The position numbers and the translations under genes were made by a program. Below, piece after piece: positions 19,565 through 28,633 of a DNA stretch of 64,000 bases; the stretch's first letter is position 1, and each line of letters starts with the position of its first letter. The stretch comes from Shinella zoogloeoides. GTDB lineage: Bacteria; Pseudomonadota; Alphaproteobacteria; Rhizobiales; Rhizobiaceae. The notes below the pieces were generated by a model. That model did not search any database. It had not been told where the DNA came from and was given only the letters and a program-made list of their open reading frames with translations. Location: NCBI RefSeq assembly GCF_030733845.1, contig NZ_CP132311.1, positions 2,111,501-2,175,500 of the forward strand. The letters are read 5' to 3'.

Positions 19565-20779
19565 ATGGCCAAGCAGAAAGTCGCAATGCTGACCGCCGGC
19601 GGGCTCGCGCCCTGTCTGTCGTCCGCTGTCGGAGGCCTCATCGAACGCTACAGCGACGTCGCGCCCGATATCGAGCTCGTCGCCTACCGGTCTGGCTACC
19701 AGGGCCTCCTGCTTGCCGACCGCATCGAGATCACCAGGGACATGCGCGAAAAGGCGCCGCTCCTGCACCGCTACGGCGGCTCGCCGATCGGCAACAGCCG
19801 CGTCAAGCTGACCAATGCCGCCGACTGCGTGAAGCGCGGCCTCGTCAAGGAAGGCGAGAACCCGCTGCGCGTCGCGGCCGAGCGGCTCGCCAAGGACGGT
19901 ATCACCATCCTGCACACGATCGGCGGCGACGACACCAACACGACGGCGGCCGACCTTGCCGCCTATCTCGGCGCGAACGGCTACGACCTCACCGTCGTCG
20001 GCCTGCCGAAGACCGTCGACAACGACGTCGTGCCGATCCGCCAGTCGCTCGGCGCCTGGACGGCCGCCGAAGTCGGCGCCGGCTTCTTCGACCATGTCAG
20101 CAACGAGCAGAGCGCGGCCCCGCGCACCCTCGTCGTGCACGAGGTCATGGGCCGCCATTGCGGCTGGCTCACCGCCGCCACGGCCAGGGCCTATATCCAG
20201 AAGACCAGCGGCAACGACTATGTCGATGGCTTCATGATGAACAAGCAGCTGAAGAACATCGACGGCCTCTACCTGCCGGAGCTGGACTTCAACCTCGAAG
20301 CCGAGGCCGAACGCCTCAGAGGCGTCATGGACCGCGCCGGCTTCGTCACGCTGTTCGTTTCGGAAGGCGCCTGCCTCGACGCCATCGTCGCCGAGCGGGA
20401 AGCTTCGGGCGAGACCGTCAAGCGCGACGCCTTCGGCCATGTGAAGATCGACACGATCAATGTCGGCAACTGGTTCTCCAAGCAGTTCGCGGCCCTGCTC
20501 GGCGCCGAGCGCGCCATGGTGCAGAAGTCCGGCTACTATGCCCGCTCCGCCCCGGCAAACCGCGACGACCTGCGCCTCATCCAGAGCATGACCGACCTTG
20601 CCGTCGAAAGCGCGCTGGGCAAGGTCTCCGGCGTCACCGGCCACGACGAGGGCCAGGGCGGCAAGCTGCGCACCATCGAGTTCCCGCGCATCAAGGGCGG
20701 CAAGCACTTCGACACCTCGGCAAAATGGTTCGGCGAGGTGATGGACACGATCGGCCAGAAGTGGAAGCCGGCCGGCTGA
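19565..20779 (+). CDS. pfp: Pyrophosphate--fructose-6-phosphate 1-phosphotransferase
   Basis: Cytoplasmic PPi-dependent phosphofructokinase, 404 aa, interconverting fructose-6-phosphate and fructose-1,6-bisphosphate. The loop is GGDDTNT (residues 120-126) where the ATP-dependent enzymes have GGDGS; Asp at the second position is the known marker of PPi use. PKTVDND (148-154) and the MGRHCGWL substrate motif are also present. A strong GAGGAGG site precedes the ATG. A terminator follows at 20819-20850. Confidence 0.93.
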   Translation: MAKQKVAMLTAGGLAPCLSSAVGGLIERYSDVAPDIELVAYRSGYQGLLLADRIEITRDMREKAPLLHRYGGSPIGNSRVKLTNAADCVKRGLVKEGENPLRVAAERLAKDGITILHTIGGDDTNTTAADLAAYLGANGYDLTVVGLPKTVDNDVVPIRQSLGAWTAAEVGAGFFDHVSNEQSAAPRTLVVHEVMGRHCGWLTAATARAYIQKTSGNDYVDGFMMNKQLKNIDGLYLPELDFNLEAEAERLRGVMDRAGFVTLFVSEGACLDAIVAEREASGETVKRDAFGHVKIDTINVGNWFSKQFAALLGAERAMVQKSGYYARSAPANRDDLRLIQSMTDLAVESALGKVSGVTGHDEGQGGKLRTIEFPRIKGGKHFDTSAKWFGEVMDTIGQKWKPAG

Positions 20780-20818
20780 TCCCGATCGGGCTTGACGGCG
20801 CAATGACGTGATGGCTTG

Positions 20819-20850
20819 CTCCCCGGATCGCACTCGATCCGGGGAGTTTT
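20819..20850 (+). terminator. pfp terminator whose 3' arm contains the next gene's ribosome site
   Basis: Perfect 12-bp stem (20819-20830 with 20835-20846), CACT loop, then TTTT. The right arm ends GGGGAG, which is 5 nt from the ATG of the LysE-family gene at 20852 and is its only plausible Shine-Dalgarno sequence. Confidence 0.85.
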
Positions 20851-20851
20851 C

Positions 20852-21481
20852 ATGTCCTTCGAACATTGGCTTGCCTTTGCCGCCGCCTCCGCCGTCATGC
20901 TCGCCATTCCGGGGCCGACCATCCTCCTCGTGATCTCCTATGCACTCGGCCATGGCCGCCGCACGGCGGGCGCCACGGTCGCCGGCGTGGCGCTTGGCGA
21001 TTTCACCGCCATGACCGCCTCCATGCTCGGCCTCGGCGCCCTGCTCGCCACCTCGGCGGCGATCTTCACCGTGCTAAAATGGGTGGGCGCGGCTTACCTC
21101 GTCTGGCTCGGCATAAAACTCTGGCGCGCGCCCATCGCGACCGGCGCGGAAGGCGAGGCGCCGGCCGAGGAAAAACCTTTCCGCATCTTCGCGCACGCCT
21201 ATGTGGTGACGGCGCTGAACCCCAAGAGCATCGTCTTCTTCGTCGCCTTCCTGCCGCAGTTCCTCGACCTCACGCAGCCGGTGCTGCCGCAGATGGTGAT
21301 CTTCGAAATCACCTTCCTGGTGCTGGCGACGCTGAACGCGCTTTCCTATGCCCTGCTCGCCGCCGCCGCGCGCCAGACGATCCGCAAACCCTCGGTGCAG
21401 AAGGTCGTCAACCGCACCGGCGGCACGCTGCTGATCGGCGCCGGATTGCTGACCGCGGGCCTCAAGCGCGCGGCCGCCTGA
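20852..21481 (+). CDS. LysE/RhtB family amino acid exporter
   Basis: Small inner-membrane exporter, 209 aa, with about six hydrophobic segments and the LysE-family start MLAIPGPTILLVISYALGHG. The conserved Gly-rich segment VAGVALGDF and the cytoplasmic LNPKSIVFFVAFLPQF motif fit the RhtB branch (export of homoserine/threonine-like amino acids); the substrate is not determined. The ATG at 20852 is preceded by GGGGAG inside the pfp terminator hairpin. Confidence 0.9.
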   Translation: MSFEHWLAFAAASAVMLAIPGPTILLVISYALGHGRRTAGATVAGVALGDFTAMTASMLGLGALLATSAAIFTVLKWVGAAYLVWLGIKLWRAPIATGAEGEAPAEEKPFRIFAHAYVVTALNPKSIVFFVAFLPQFLDLTQPVLPQMVIFEITFLVLATLNALSYALLAAAARQTIRKPSVQKVVNRTGGTLLIGAGLLTAGLKRAAA

Positions 21482-21612
21482 CGCATCGCCAGACCTGCGG
21501 GTTGCCGCCCTGCCCCCGATCGGTTAAGAGCGGGGCACGGCCACGGCCGATTGATTTGCAAAAAGCGGGCGCTCCGGCGCCCGCGCACCCCGGCAAACCG
21601 AGAGCGACGACC

Positions 21613-22542
21613 ATGGCTGATACAATCGTTACCCGTCCGGCACGCATTGCCACGCTTGCCTGCGCAGGCCTTCTGGCGACCCTCGCCGGCTGCGCCAGCG
21701 TGGCCGAGGATGCAACGACGGCAAAGACGGTAACGCCTGCTTCAGCCACGAGCATCGTCGCAGCGGACGGCACGGTGACGGAAGTCGCCTATGCCGCCCT
21801 GCCCGCCGCCAAGCCGGGCACGGAAAACACGCCCGAAGCCCTGCCGACGCCGATCGCCGTAGCGAGCGATGCCGCCGCCGGTGCCGTTCCGGTTTCCGCC
21901 CTTGCCGAAGCCAAGCCCGTAACGGGCGCCGCCGCAGCCACCGCCGCCCTTGCCGGCAATACGGGCGCGGCCATGACGGCCGTCGCCGAGGCGCAGCAGT
22001 CCTACGACACGGTCATCGGCGTTTCGGTCATGGAGCCCGGCTTCGATACCGGCGAGCCGGAAGGCCTCGAACAGCTCGTCGCCAGCCGCAAGATCGTGCC
22101 GATGGCCAAGCCCGCACTGGTCAGCAACGCCGTCCTGACGACGCAGACGCGTCTGATGGTGCCGCAGGCTGAGCAGCCGTTCACGAAGTCCGGCACGCCG
22201 ATCGATGCGCTGATCACGAAATATGCCGCCCTGTACGGTATTCCGGAATCGCTTCTGCATCGTGTCGTGAAGCGGGAAAGCACCTACAATCCGAGGGCTT
22301 TCAACCGAGGTCACTACGGCCTCATGCAAATCAAGTACGCGACGGCCAAGAGCATGGGTTACGAAGGCCCGGCCGAAGGCCTGTTCGACGCGGAAACCAA
22401 CATCAAATATGCCGGCAAGTATCTGCGCGGCGCCTGGATGGTGGCGGACGACAAGAATGACGGCGCCGTGCGCCTTTATGCGGCCGGCTACTACTACCAC
22501 GCCAAGCGCAAGGGCCTGCTCGACGAGACCGGCCTGAGATAA
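21613..22542 (+). CDS. Lytic transglycosylase lipoprotein (SLT domain)
   Basis: Predicted outer-membrane lipoprotein, 309 aa. Signal peptide with lipobox LAGC (Cys27), an Ala/Thr-rich linker of about 160 residues, then an SLT domain near the C-terminus: catalytic Glu in VVKRESTYNP, the GLMQIKYATA motif and AAGYYYHAKRK. It is transcribed alone, 131 bp after the LysE gene, and ends 23 bp from a convergent acetyltransferase gene. Confidence 0.88.
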   Translation: MADTIVTRPARIATLACAGLLATLAGCASVAEDATTAKTVTPASATSIVAADGTVTEVAYAALPAAKPGTENTPEALPTPIAVASDAAAGAVPVSALAEAKPVTGAAAATAALAGNTGAAMTAVAEAQQSYDTVIGVSVMEPGFDTGEPEGLEQLVASRKIVPMAKPALVSNAVLTTQTRLMVPQAEQPFTKSGTPIDALITKYAALYGIPESLLHRVVKRESTYNPRAFNRGHYGLMQIKYATAKSMGYEGPAEGLFDAETNIKYAGKYLRGAWMVADDKNDGAVRLYAAGYYYHAKRKGLLDETGLR

Positions 22543-22565
22543 GCCAGCCTTCGCCTTAGGGCCGG

Positions 22566-23153
<588 letters not shown>

Positions 23154-23235
23154 GATCCGTGAATGTTCCCAAAGGCTTGAACAATGCTATAAGGCGAACG
23201 GCTTCTGCCGACACGCCAACGATATGAGGGATGAC

Positions 23236-23637
23236 ATGCCAGCAAAAGAGACGATCCGCGCCTATTACGATGCTTTCAACAGGCAGGATATGGAGGCCTT
23301 CCTCAATCTCTTGCACGATGACGTCATCCACGACATCAACCAGGGCGGCCGGCAGGTCGGCAAGGACGCGTTCCGCGATTTCATGGCGCACATGAACCGC
23401 TCCTACCGCGAGACGCTGACCGACATCATCATCATGTCGAACGACGACGGCACGCGCGGCGCGGCCGAATTCGTCGTCAACGGCCAGTATCTCGCCACCG
23501 ACGAGGGGCTTCCCGAGGCCAACGGCCAGACCTATATCCTGCCCGCCGGCGCCTTCTTCGAAATCCGCGACGGCAAGGTCGCCCGCATCTCCAACACCTA
23601 CAACCTCAACGACTGGATCGCTCAGGTCGGCGCCTGA
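23236..23637 (+). CDS. SnoaL/NTF2-like protein (ketosteroid isomerase-related)
   Basis: Small cytoplasmic alpha+beta cone-fold protein, 133 aa, of the SnoaL-like NTF2 superfamily: N-terminal helices (IRAYYDAFNRQDMEAF), the DDVIHDI strand and the C-terminal FFEIRDGKVARISNTYN strand pair. The function cannot be given. ATG 23236 is chosen because AGGG lies 6 nt upstream; ATG 23224 is an alternative. Its 3' end overlaps the convergent serine hydrolase gene by 16 bp. Confidence 0.78.
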   Translation: MPAKETIRAYYDAFNRQDMEAFLNLLHDDVIHDINQGGRQVGKDAFRDFMAHMNRSYRETLTDIIIMSNDDGTRGAAEFVVNGQYLATDEGLPEANGQTYILPAGAFFEIRDGKVARISNTYNLNDWIAQVGA

Positions 23638-25028
23638 CCGGCCTGGAGCTTCGACGCGTCCAGCACGTCGAGGATGCGCTTGACCAGCGGCTGGGGCCGG
23701 TAGCCGAGTTTCGACGGCGTCAGTCCCAGCCGGATCACCGCGAGCCTGCGCGAGGGAATGACGGCGGCCGACTGGCCGTCATGGCCGAGGATCCAGAACG
23801 TCTCGTCGGGCAGGCCGTAGTCCGCATCATCTTCCCTGCCCGGCCCCTTGGCCCAGGCCTGCATGCGGCTGTAGGCGCCGTCGGAAGCCTCGGTCGGCAT
23901 CGCCATCGCCGTGACGAAGCCTTGCGGCAGCAGGCGCTCACCCTTCCAGACGCCGTCGTTGAGAAGCAGCAGCGAGAAGCGTGCCCAGTCGCGCGCCGTC
24001 GCATACATGTAGGATGAGCCGACGAAGATGCCGGTCTCGTCCGGCTCCATCACCGCGCTTGCCATGCCGAGCGGGGCAAACAGCGCCTTGGCCGGGAAGG
24101 ACAGCGCCTGCGCCCGCCCGCTGAGCGTCCCCATCCAGATGCGAGACAGCAGAACCGCCGTCCCACTGGAATAGTTGAATGCCTCGCCCGGATTGGTCTC
24201 GAGCGGCAGCGACAGCACGAAGCGCGTCATGTCGGGCTCGAGGAAAAGCATGCGCGTGACATCGGCGACATCGCCATAGCTTTCGTTGAAGGCAAGCCCG
24301 CTTTCCATGGCGAGAAGCTGGGCGAGCGTGATCTTCGCGCGCGCATCGCCACGCCATTCCGGGAAAAGGCCGCTCATCTCCGGCGACAGCGCGCCGGCCT
24401 GCATCAGCCGGCCGATCAGCGCGGCATTGACCGACTTGGTCATCGACCAGCCGAGCAGCGGCGTCGCGGCGGAAAAGCCGTCGCCATAGGCCTCCGCGAC
24501 GATGCGGCCGTCATGCACGACGACGACCGCCCGCATGCCCGGCCCCGTCAGCGCGGGATCGGCAAGCAGGGCGGCAAACCGCTCGTCGGGCGTCACCGCC
24601 TCACCGTCCGGCCAGGCGATGGCGGGATCGCCGGCAGGGATCGCCGGCAGCGCGACATCCGACACGGCCTGCTGCGCCGCACGGAAATCTCCGTCCGGCA
24701 CGTTCGAGCAGCCAAATCCCTCATGCCAGGCGGCATGGCCCGGCGCGAAGGCACCGAGCAGATGGGTCGTCACGGTCTTTTCAGTGAAATCGACATCCTG
24801 CCGCATAAGCTTCAGCAACGGATGGCCGGGGGCCTGCACGTCCTTGGCCAGCACTTCGTCGGGGTCGCGCCCGGCGATGAAGACATTGGAGCAGACGATC
24901 TTGGCGGCATAGCCGGACCCGACGCTGAGCAGTGCCGGCGGCGATACGATGATCCAGCTCGCCCCCACCACGACGACAAGGGCAAGCAGGGAAAGCGCCC
25001 AAGCGGCCAGCCTGTAGAATCGTCTCAT
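23622..25028 (-). CDS. Membrane-anchored serine hydrolase of the beta-lactamase (class C) family
   Basis: Penicillin-recognising-fold serine hydrolase, 468 aa, with one N-terminal membrane segment (about residues 8-28), so probably a periplasm-facing enzyme. The nucleophile motif is SMTK in LLGWSMTKSVN, the second motif is around FNYSSGT, and GHDGQS near the C-terminus takes the place of the KTG box. It resembles 6-aminohexanoate hydrolase/EstB-like enzymes; resistance activity is not implied. ATG 25028 follows AGGAGAGG. Confidence 0.82.
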   Translation of the reverse strand: MRRFYRLAAWALSLLALVVVVGASWIIVSPPALLSVGSGYAAKIVCSNVFIAGRDPDEVLAKDVQAPGHPLLKLMRQDVDFTEKTVTTHLLGAFAPGHAAWHEGFGCSNVPDGDFRAAQQAVSDVALPAIPAGDPAIAWPDGEAVTPDERFAALLADPALTGPGMRAVVVVHDGRIVAEAYGDGFSAATPLLGWSMTKSVNAALIGRLMQAGALSPEMSGLFPEWRGDARAKITLAQLLAMESGLAFNESYGDVADVTRMLFLEPDMTRFVLSLPLETNPGEAFNYSSGTAVLLSRIWMGTLSGRAQALSFPAKALFAPLGMASAVMEPDETGIFVGSSYMYATARDWARFSLLLLNDGVWKGERLLPQGFVTAMAMPTEASDGAYSRMQAWAKGPGREDDADYGLPDETFWILGHDGQSAAVIPSRRLAVIRLGLTPSKLGYRPQPLVKRILDVLDASKLQAGQAPT

Positions 25029-25092
25029 CGCGGCCTCTCCTTCCATCCGAGACAATCAGGATTTGAATGCCGTGAAAAGGCTTTTTGCGCGA

Positions 25093-26655
25093 TCAGGCCG
25101 AAAGCCGGCTGTCCGGCCGCACGAGGAAGGTCATGACGTCGGATGCGGCGACCGGGCCGGAGATCAGGTAGCCCTGCGCCTCGGCTGCGCCGCGCTGGCG
25201 GATGAAATCGAACTGGCTTTCCGATTCGATGCCCTCCACCGTCGTCGTCACCTGGAACGTCTGGCCGAGTTTCAGGATGATGTCGACGAGGTCGGCATCG
25301 CGCTTGCTCTCCATCATCGCCCGCGCGAAGGAGCGGTCGATCTTGAGCTGGTCGATCGGGAAGGCGCGCAGGTTGTTGATCGAGGAAAAGCCGATACCGA
25401 AATCGTCGAGTGCCACGCGCACGCCGTGATCGCGCAGCTCCTTGAGGCTTTCTCGGATGGCCGTCTCGTCCACCGAGAAGACCGATTCCGTCACCTCGAC
25501 CGTAAGGCGCCCCGGCGCAAGCCCGGCCTCGGCGAGGCATTCCTTCACATAACCGACAAAGGCGCGGTTCTTGAACTGGTCGCCGAAGACGTTGACGGCA
25601 ACGCCGGCCGGCGCCGGCCACTTGGCCGCCTCCCGGCAAGCCTCACGAACCACCCAGTTGCCGAGCGGCAGGATGAGGCCCGTCTTCTCGGCGGCCGGGA
25701 TGAAGACGTCGGGCATGATCAGCCCCTTTTCCGGATGCCGCCAGCGCAGCAACGCCTCGAAGCCGCGGACCGAGCGGCTCTCGACGCCGACGATGGGCTG
25801 GTATTCGAGGAAGAATTCGCCGGCCCTGATCGCCCGCGCCAGATCGTGCTCGATCGCCGCTCGCGCCTGCACGTCGGCGGCCAGCGCCGCGTCGAAGAAC
25901 CGGAAACCGCAAGCATGCGCCTCCTTCGCCGCGTAGAGCGCAAGGTCGGCGCGCTTCAGGAGCTCGGACATGCTGACGTCTTCCGCCTCCATGAAGGTGA
26001 CGCCGATGCTGCAGCCGCTTGTCACGCGGTTGCGCTTCAGCTCGAACGGTTCCTCGAAAAGCTGGCAGATCGTGCGGCAGACATCTTCAATCTTGCCTTG
26101 GGAAGGCCGTCCGGCGATCGTCACGACGAATTCGTCGCCGCCCAGCCGGTAGACCCGCGCCGTCGACAGCAGCGCGCGCTTCAGCCGCTCGGCAATGGCC
26201 GCCAGAAGCTGGTCGCCGGCATCGTGGCCGAGGCTGTCATTGACGAATTTGAATCGGTCGAGATCGAGAAGCAGCAAAGCCGGGCGACTTCCCCCCTCGC
26301 GCGCTTCCATGAAGGCCTGGATATCGCGCTCCAGGCAGAAGCGGTTGGCCAGCCCCGTCAGCCGGTCGTGATGCGCCTCGTGCGTCAGTTGCCGCTCGGT
26401 CTGCCGCCGCTGGCCGAGCTCTTCGATGAGTTGCGCCTTGGAACGGCCGATCTGGTAGAAGCCGACGCCGAAGAAGACCGGCATCAGGGCGAGCGCGGTT
26501 GCTGTCGGCGTGGAAAAGCCGAAAAGGCTCGCCTCGTTGTGATCGCGCAGGAACTGATCGGCAGCAAAGCAGATGGCAGGCAGAAACGCTCCGAAGACCG
26601 ATCCCGCCAGCGCATAGCGCTGCTCGATCCTCGGCAACAAGGTTTTCAACATCAT
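25093..26655 (-). CDS. Bifunctional GGDEF-EAL c-di-GMP protein
   Basis: Inner-membrane signalling protein, 520 aa. Two hydrophobic segments near residues 18-32 and 52-68 precede a GGDEF domain with an intact RLGGDEF active loop (172-176) and an EAL domain with EALLRW (300-305), DDFGIGFSS and LKIDRSF. Both catalytic signatures look complete, so it could make or degrade c-di-GMP. No separate sensory domain is visible. It is divergent from the outer-membrane protein gene at 26885. Confidence 0.92.
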   Translation of the reverse strand: MMLKTLLPRIEQRYALAGSVFGAFLPAICFAADQFLRDHNEASLFGFSTPTATALALMPVFFGVGFYQIGRSKAQLIEELGQRRQTERQLTHEAHHDRLTGLANRFCLERDIQAFMEAREGGSRPALLLLDLDRFKFVNDSLGHDAGDQLLAAIAERLKRALLSTARVYRLGGDEFVVTIAGRPSQGKIEDVCRTICQLFEEPFELKRNRVTSGCSIGVTFMEAEDVSMSELLKRADLALYAAKEAHACGFRFFDAALAADVQARAAIEHDLARAIRAGEFFLEYQPIVGVESRSVRGFEALLRWRHPEKGLIMPDVFIPAAEKTGLILPLGNWVVREACREAAKWPAPAGVAVNVFGDQFKNRAFVGYVKECLAEAGLAPGRLTVEVTESVFSVDETAIRESLKELRDHGVRVALDDFGIGFSSINNLRAFPIDQLKIDRSFARAMMESKRDADLVDIILKLGQTFQVTTTVEGIESESQFDFIRQRGAAEAQGYLISGPVAASDVMTFLVRPDSRLSA

Positions 26656-26884
26656 GTAACCCTAAACCGTTGTTATCATGACAACAGGGTGCCCCGGCCC
26701 ATAGCGGCCTGGTGATGTTTCTAGCGGACAAAGAATGACAGAGTGTTAAGCGAGTGTTGGCATTCGCCCCCAAGATTCATGGGGTCTATTTTCTTCGGAA
26801 CCAACGGGCTTTCTGCGCGTTGGGTCGGTTGTTGTCATTCGCGTGCGGGGCTTCGCGCGAGTATCGAGTGAAAAGGACCATCAC

Positions 26885-27550
26885 ATGAAATCCATCATCT
26901 TCGGTGCCGCCGGCATCCTGCTCACCGCAGGCGCACTGCCGGCCTTCGCGGCCGACATGGCCATTGCCGAACCCCCGGTGGAAACCCCGATTACCGAGGT
27001 GGCCGGCATCTATGACTGGGGCGGCTTCTATGTCGGTGTGAACACCGGCTATGCCTGGACAGGGGTCGAGTATTCGGACGGCGTTTCGGCCATCAACCAA
27101 GATCTCGGCGGCTTTGCCGTCGGCGCCTATGCCGGCTACAACTTCTTCAACGACGGCTGGGTGTACGGCGTGGAAGCCGACATCAAGCGCGACTTCAATG
27201 ACGAACGGTTCGCGGCAGGCGGAACGACGCTCGAAACGGAAACCACATGGGGTGGCTCCGTTCGCGCACGTCTCGGCTACGCCATCGACCGGACCCTGAT
27301 CTACGGTACGGGCGGCTATGCCTTCACCCATGCCAAGCTGGAAGACGTGAACACCGGCGCGAGCGAAGGCGAAACGCTGCACGGCTGGACGATTGGCGCC
27401 GGTGTGGAACAGGCCTTCACCGACAATGTGGCCGGGCGGCTCGAATATCGCTACAGCGACTACAGCAAGTCCGACGTGTTCGGCGCCGCTGGCGTCGATG
27501 GCGATATAGATTCGCACTCGGTCATGGTCGGCGTGAGCATGAAGTTCTGA
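26885..27550 (+). CDS. Omp25/31-type outer membrane beta-barrel protein
   Basis: Outer-membrane protein, 221 aa. Signal peptide cleaved near AFA-AD (residue 20), then alternating amphipathic strands typical of the eight-stranded Omp25/Omp31 (OmpA-like) barrel of Rhizobiales: WGGFYVGVNTGYAW, GAYAGYNFF, VRARLGYAIDRTLIYGTGGYAF, and a C-terminal strand ending in Phe (MVGVSMKF), the usual BAM recognition signal. ATG 26885 follows AAAAGGA. Confidence 0.88.
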   Translation: MKSIIFGAAGILLTAGALPAFAADMAIAEPPVETPITEVAGIYDWGGFYVGVNTGYAWTGVEYSDGVSAINQDLGGFAVGAYAGYNFFNDGWVYGVEADIKRDFNDERFAAGGTTLETETTWGGSVRARLGYAIDRTLIYGTGGYAFTHAKLEDVNTGASEGETLHGWTIGAGVEQAFTDNVAGRLEYRYSDYSKSDVFGAAGVDGDIDSHSVMVGVSMKF

Positions 27551-27556
27551 CGGTCG

Positions 27557-27585
27557 AAGCCGGGGCGGACCCCTCGCCCCGGCTT
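27557..27585 (+). terminator. Strong hairpin after the outer-membrane protein gene
   Basis: Perfect 11-bp GC-rich stem (27557-27567 with 27575-27585) 6 bp past the stop codon. No T tract follows, so it may stabilise the mRNA 3' end rather than terminate by itself. Confidence 0.55.
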
Positions 27586-27708
27586 AACCGCCCGCTAACC
27601 ATAATTTTACGGAAATACGCGATAGGTCGAAGGCCCGTCTCGCGCGCTCCCCTTTACGGCCCGGCCCATTCGAGGCAGGATTGGTAAACGCGCAACAACG
27701 GAACCTTC

Positions 27709-28488
27709 ATGCGTCGGCTTCTTCTGGCTCTCCTGCCCCTTGCCCTTCTCGCCACGTCCTGCTCCACCACCGACTACGATCTCGTGTCCACCGCGTCGCT
27801 TCCGCCGCGGTTCGAGGACAAGGATCCGCAGGATTTCGGCGCCCGCACGCCGCATCGCCACGAGGTCCACGGCATCGACGTCTCCAAATGGAACGGCGAG
27901 ATCGACTGGCACGCCGTCAAGAAGGGCGGCGTCTCCTTCGCCTTCCTGAAGGCGACCGAAGGCACCGACCGGCTGGACAGCCGCTTTGCCGACTATTGGC
28001 GCGGCGCGCGCGCCGCCGGCATCTCCCATGCGCCCTACCACTTCTACTATTTCTGTTCGACGGCGGACGCGCAGGCCGACTGGTTCATCGCCAACGTGCC
28101 GAAGGAGGCCGTGCAGCTTCCGCCGGTGCTGGACGCCGAATGGAACGCCGCCTCGCCGACCTGCAAGCTGCGCCCGCCGGCAGACGAGGTGCGCACGGTG
28201 CTGAAGCGCTTCATGGATCGCCTCGAAGCGCATTACGGCAAGCGGCCGATCATCTATACGACGGTCGATTTCCATCAGGACAACCTCGTCGGCCATTTCG
28301 AGAACTACCCTTTCTGGCTGCGCTCGGTCGCCAACCATCCGGAAAACATCTACGCCGCGCGCAAGTGGGCCTTCTGGCAATATACCTCGACGGGCGTCGT
28401 GCCGGGCATCTCCGGCGATACGGACATCAACGTCTTCGCCGGCTCCACGAAGAACTGGAACAAGTGGGTCGCTTCGGTTTCCCGTTGA
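27709..28488 (+). CDS. GH25 (lysozyme-family) lipoprotein
   Basis: Muramidase-family protein, 259 aa, probably a lipoprotein (lipobox ATSC, Cys18). The GH25 domain starts at VHGIDVSKWNG and has FLKATEG, the catalytic DxE in VLDAEWN, the YTTVDFH strand and the final FWQYTSTG segment; key acidic residues are intact. Expected role is cleavage of MurNAc-GlcNAc bonds in periplasmic peptidoglycan. A CtrA-like half-matching site lies about 110 bp upstream. Confidence 0.88.
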   Translation: MRRLLLALLPLALLATSCSTTDYDLVSTASLPPRFEDKDPQDFGARTPHRHEVHGIDVSKWNGEIDWHAVKKGGVSFAFLKATEGTDRLDSRFADYWRGARAAGISHAPYHFYYFCSTADAQADWFIANVPKEAVQLPPVLDAEWNAASPTCKLRPPADEVRTVLKRFMDRLEAHYGKRPIIYTTVDFHQDNLVGHFENYPFWLRSVANHPENIYAARKWAFWQYTSTGVVPGISGDTDINVFAGSTKNWNKWVASVSR

Positions 28489-28633
28489 GCGCGACAACAT
28501 TTGCGTGAGAAAGGGCGACCGCACGCCGCGGTTGCCGTTTTCTTCTTGCTTCCGTCACATTCATCTGAGACAGCCGGCATTCGAGATAGCCGGGCATCGA
28601 AGACAGCCGGCAGCGGACCCAAGGAGCACTCGG

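Noticed and set aside
20866..21612. In-frame N-terminal extension of the lipoprotein transglycosylase
   Set aside because: It overlaps the LysE-family gene in another frame; the signal peptide with lipobox begins at ATG 21613.
25063..26715. 550-codon plus-strand frame opposite the GGDEF-EAL gene
   Set aside because: Shadow of a gene with intact motifs on the other strand.
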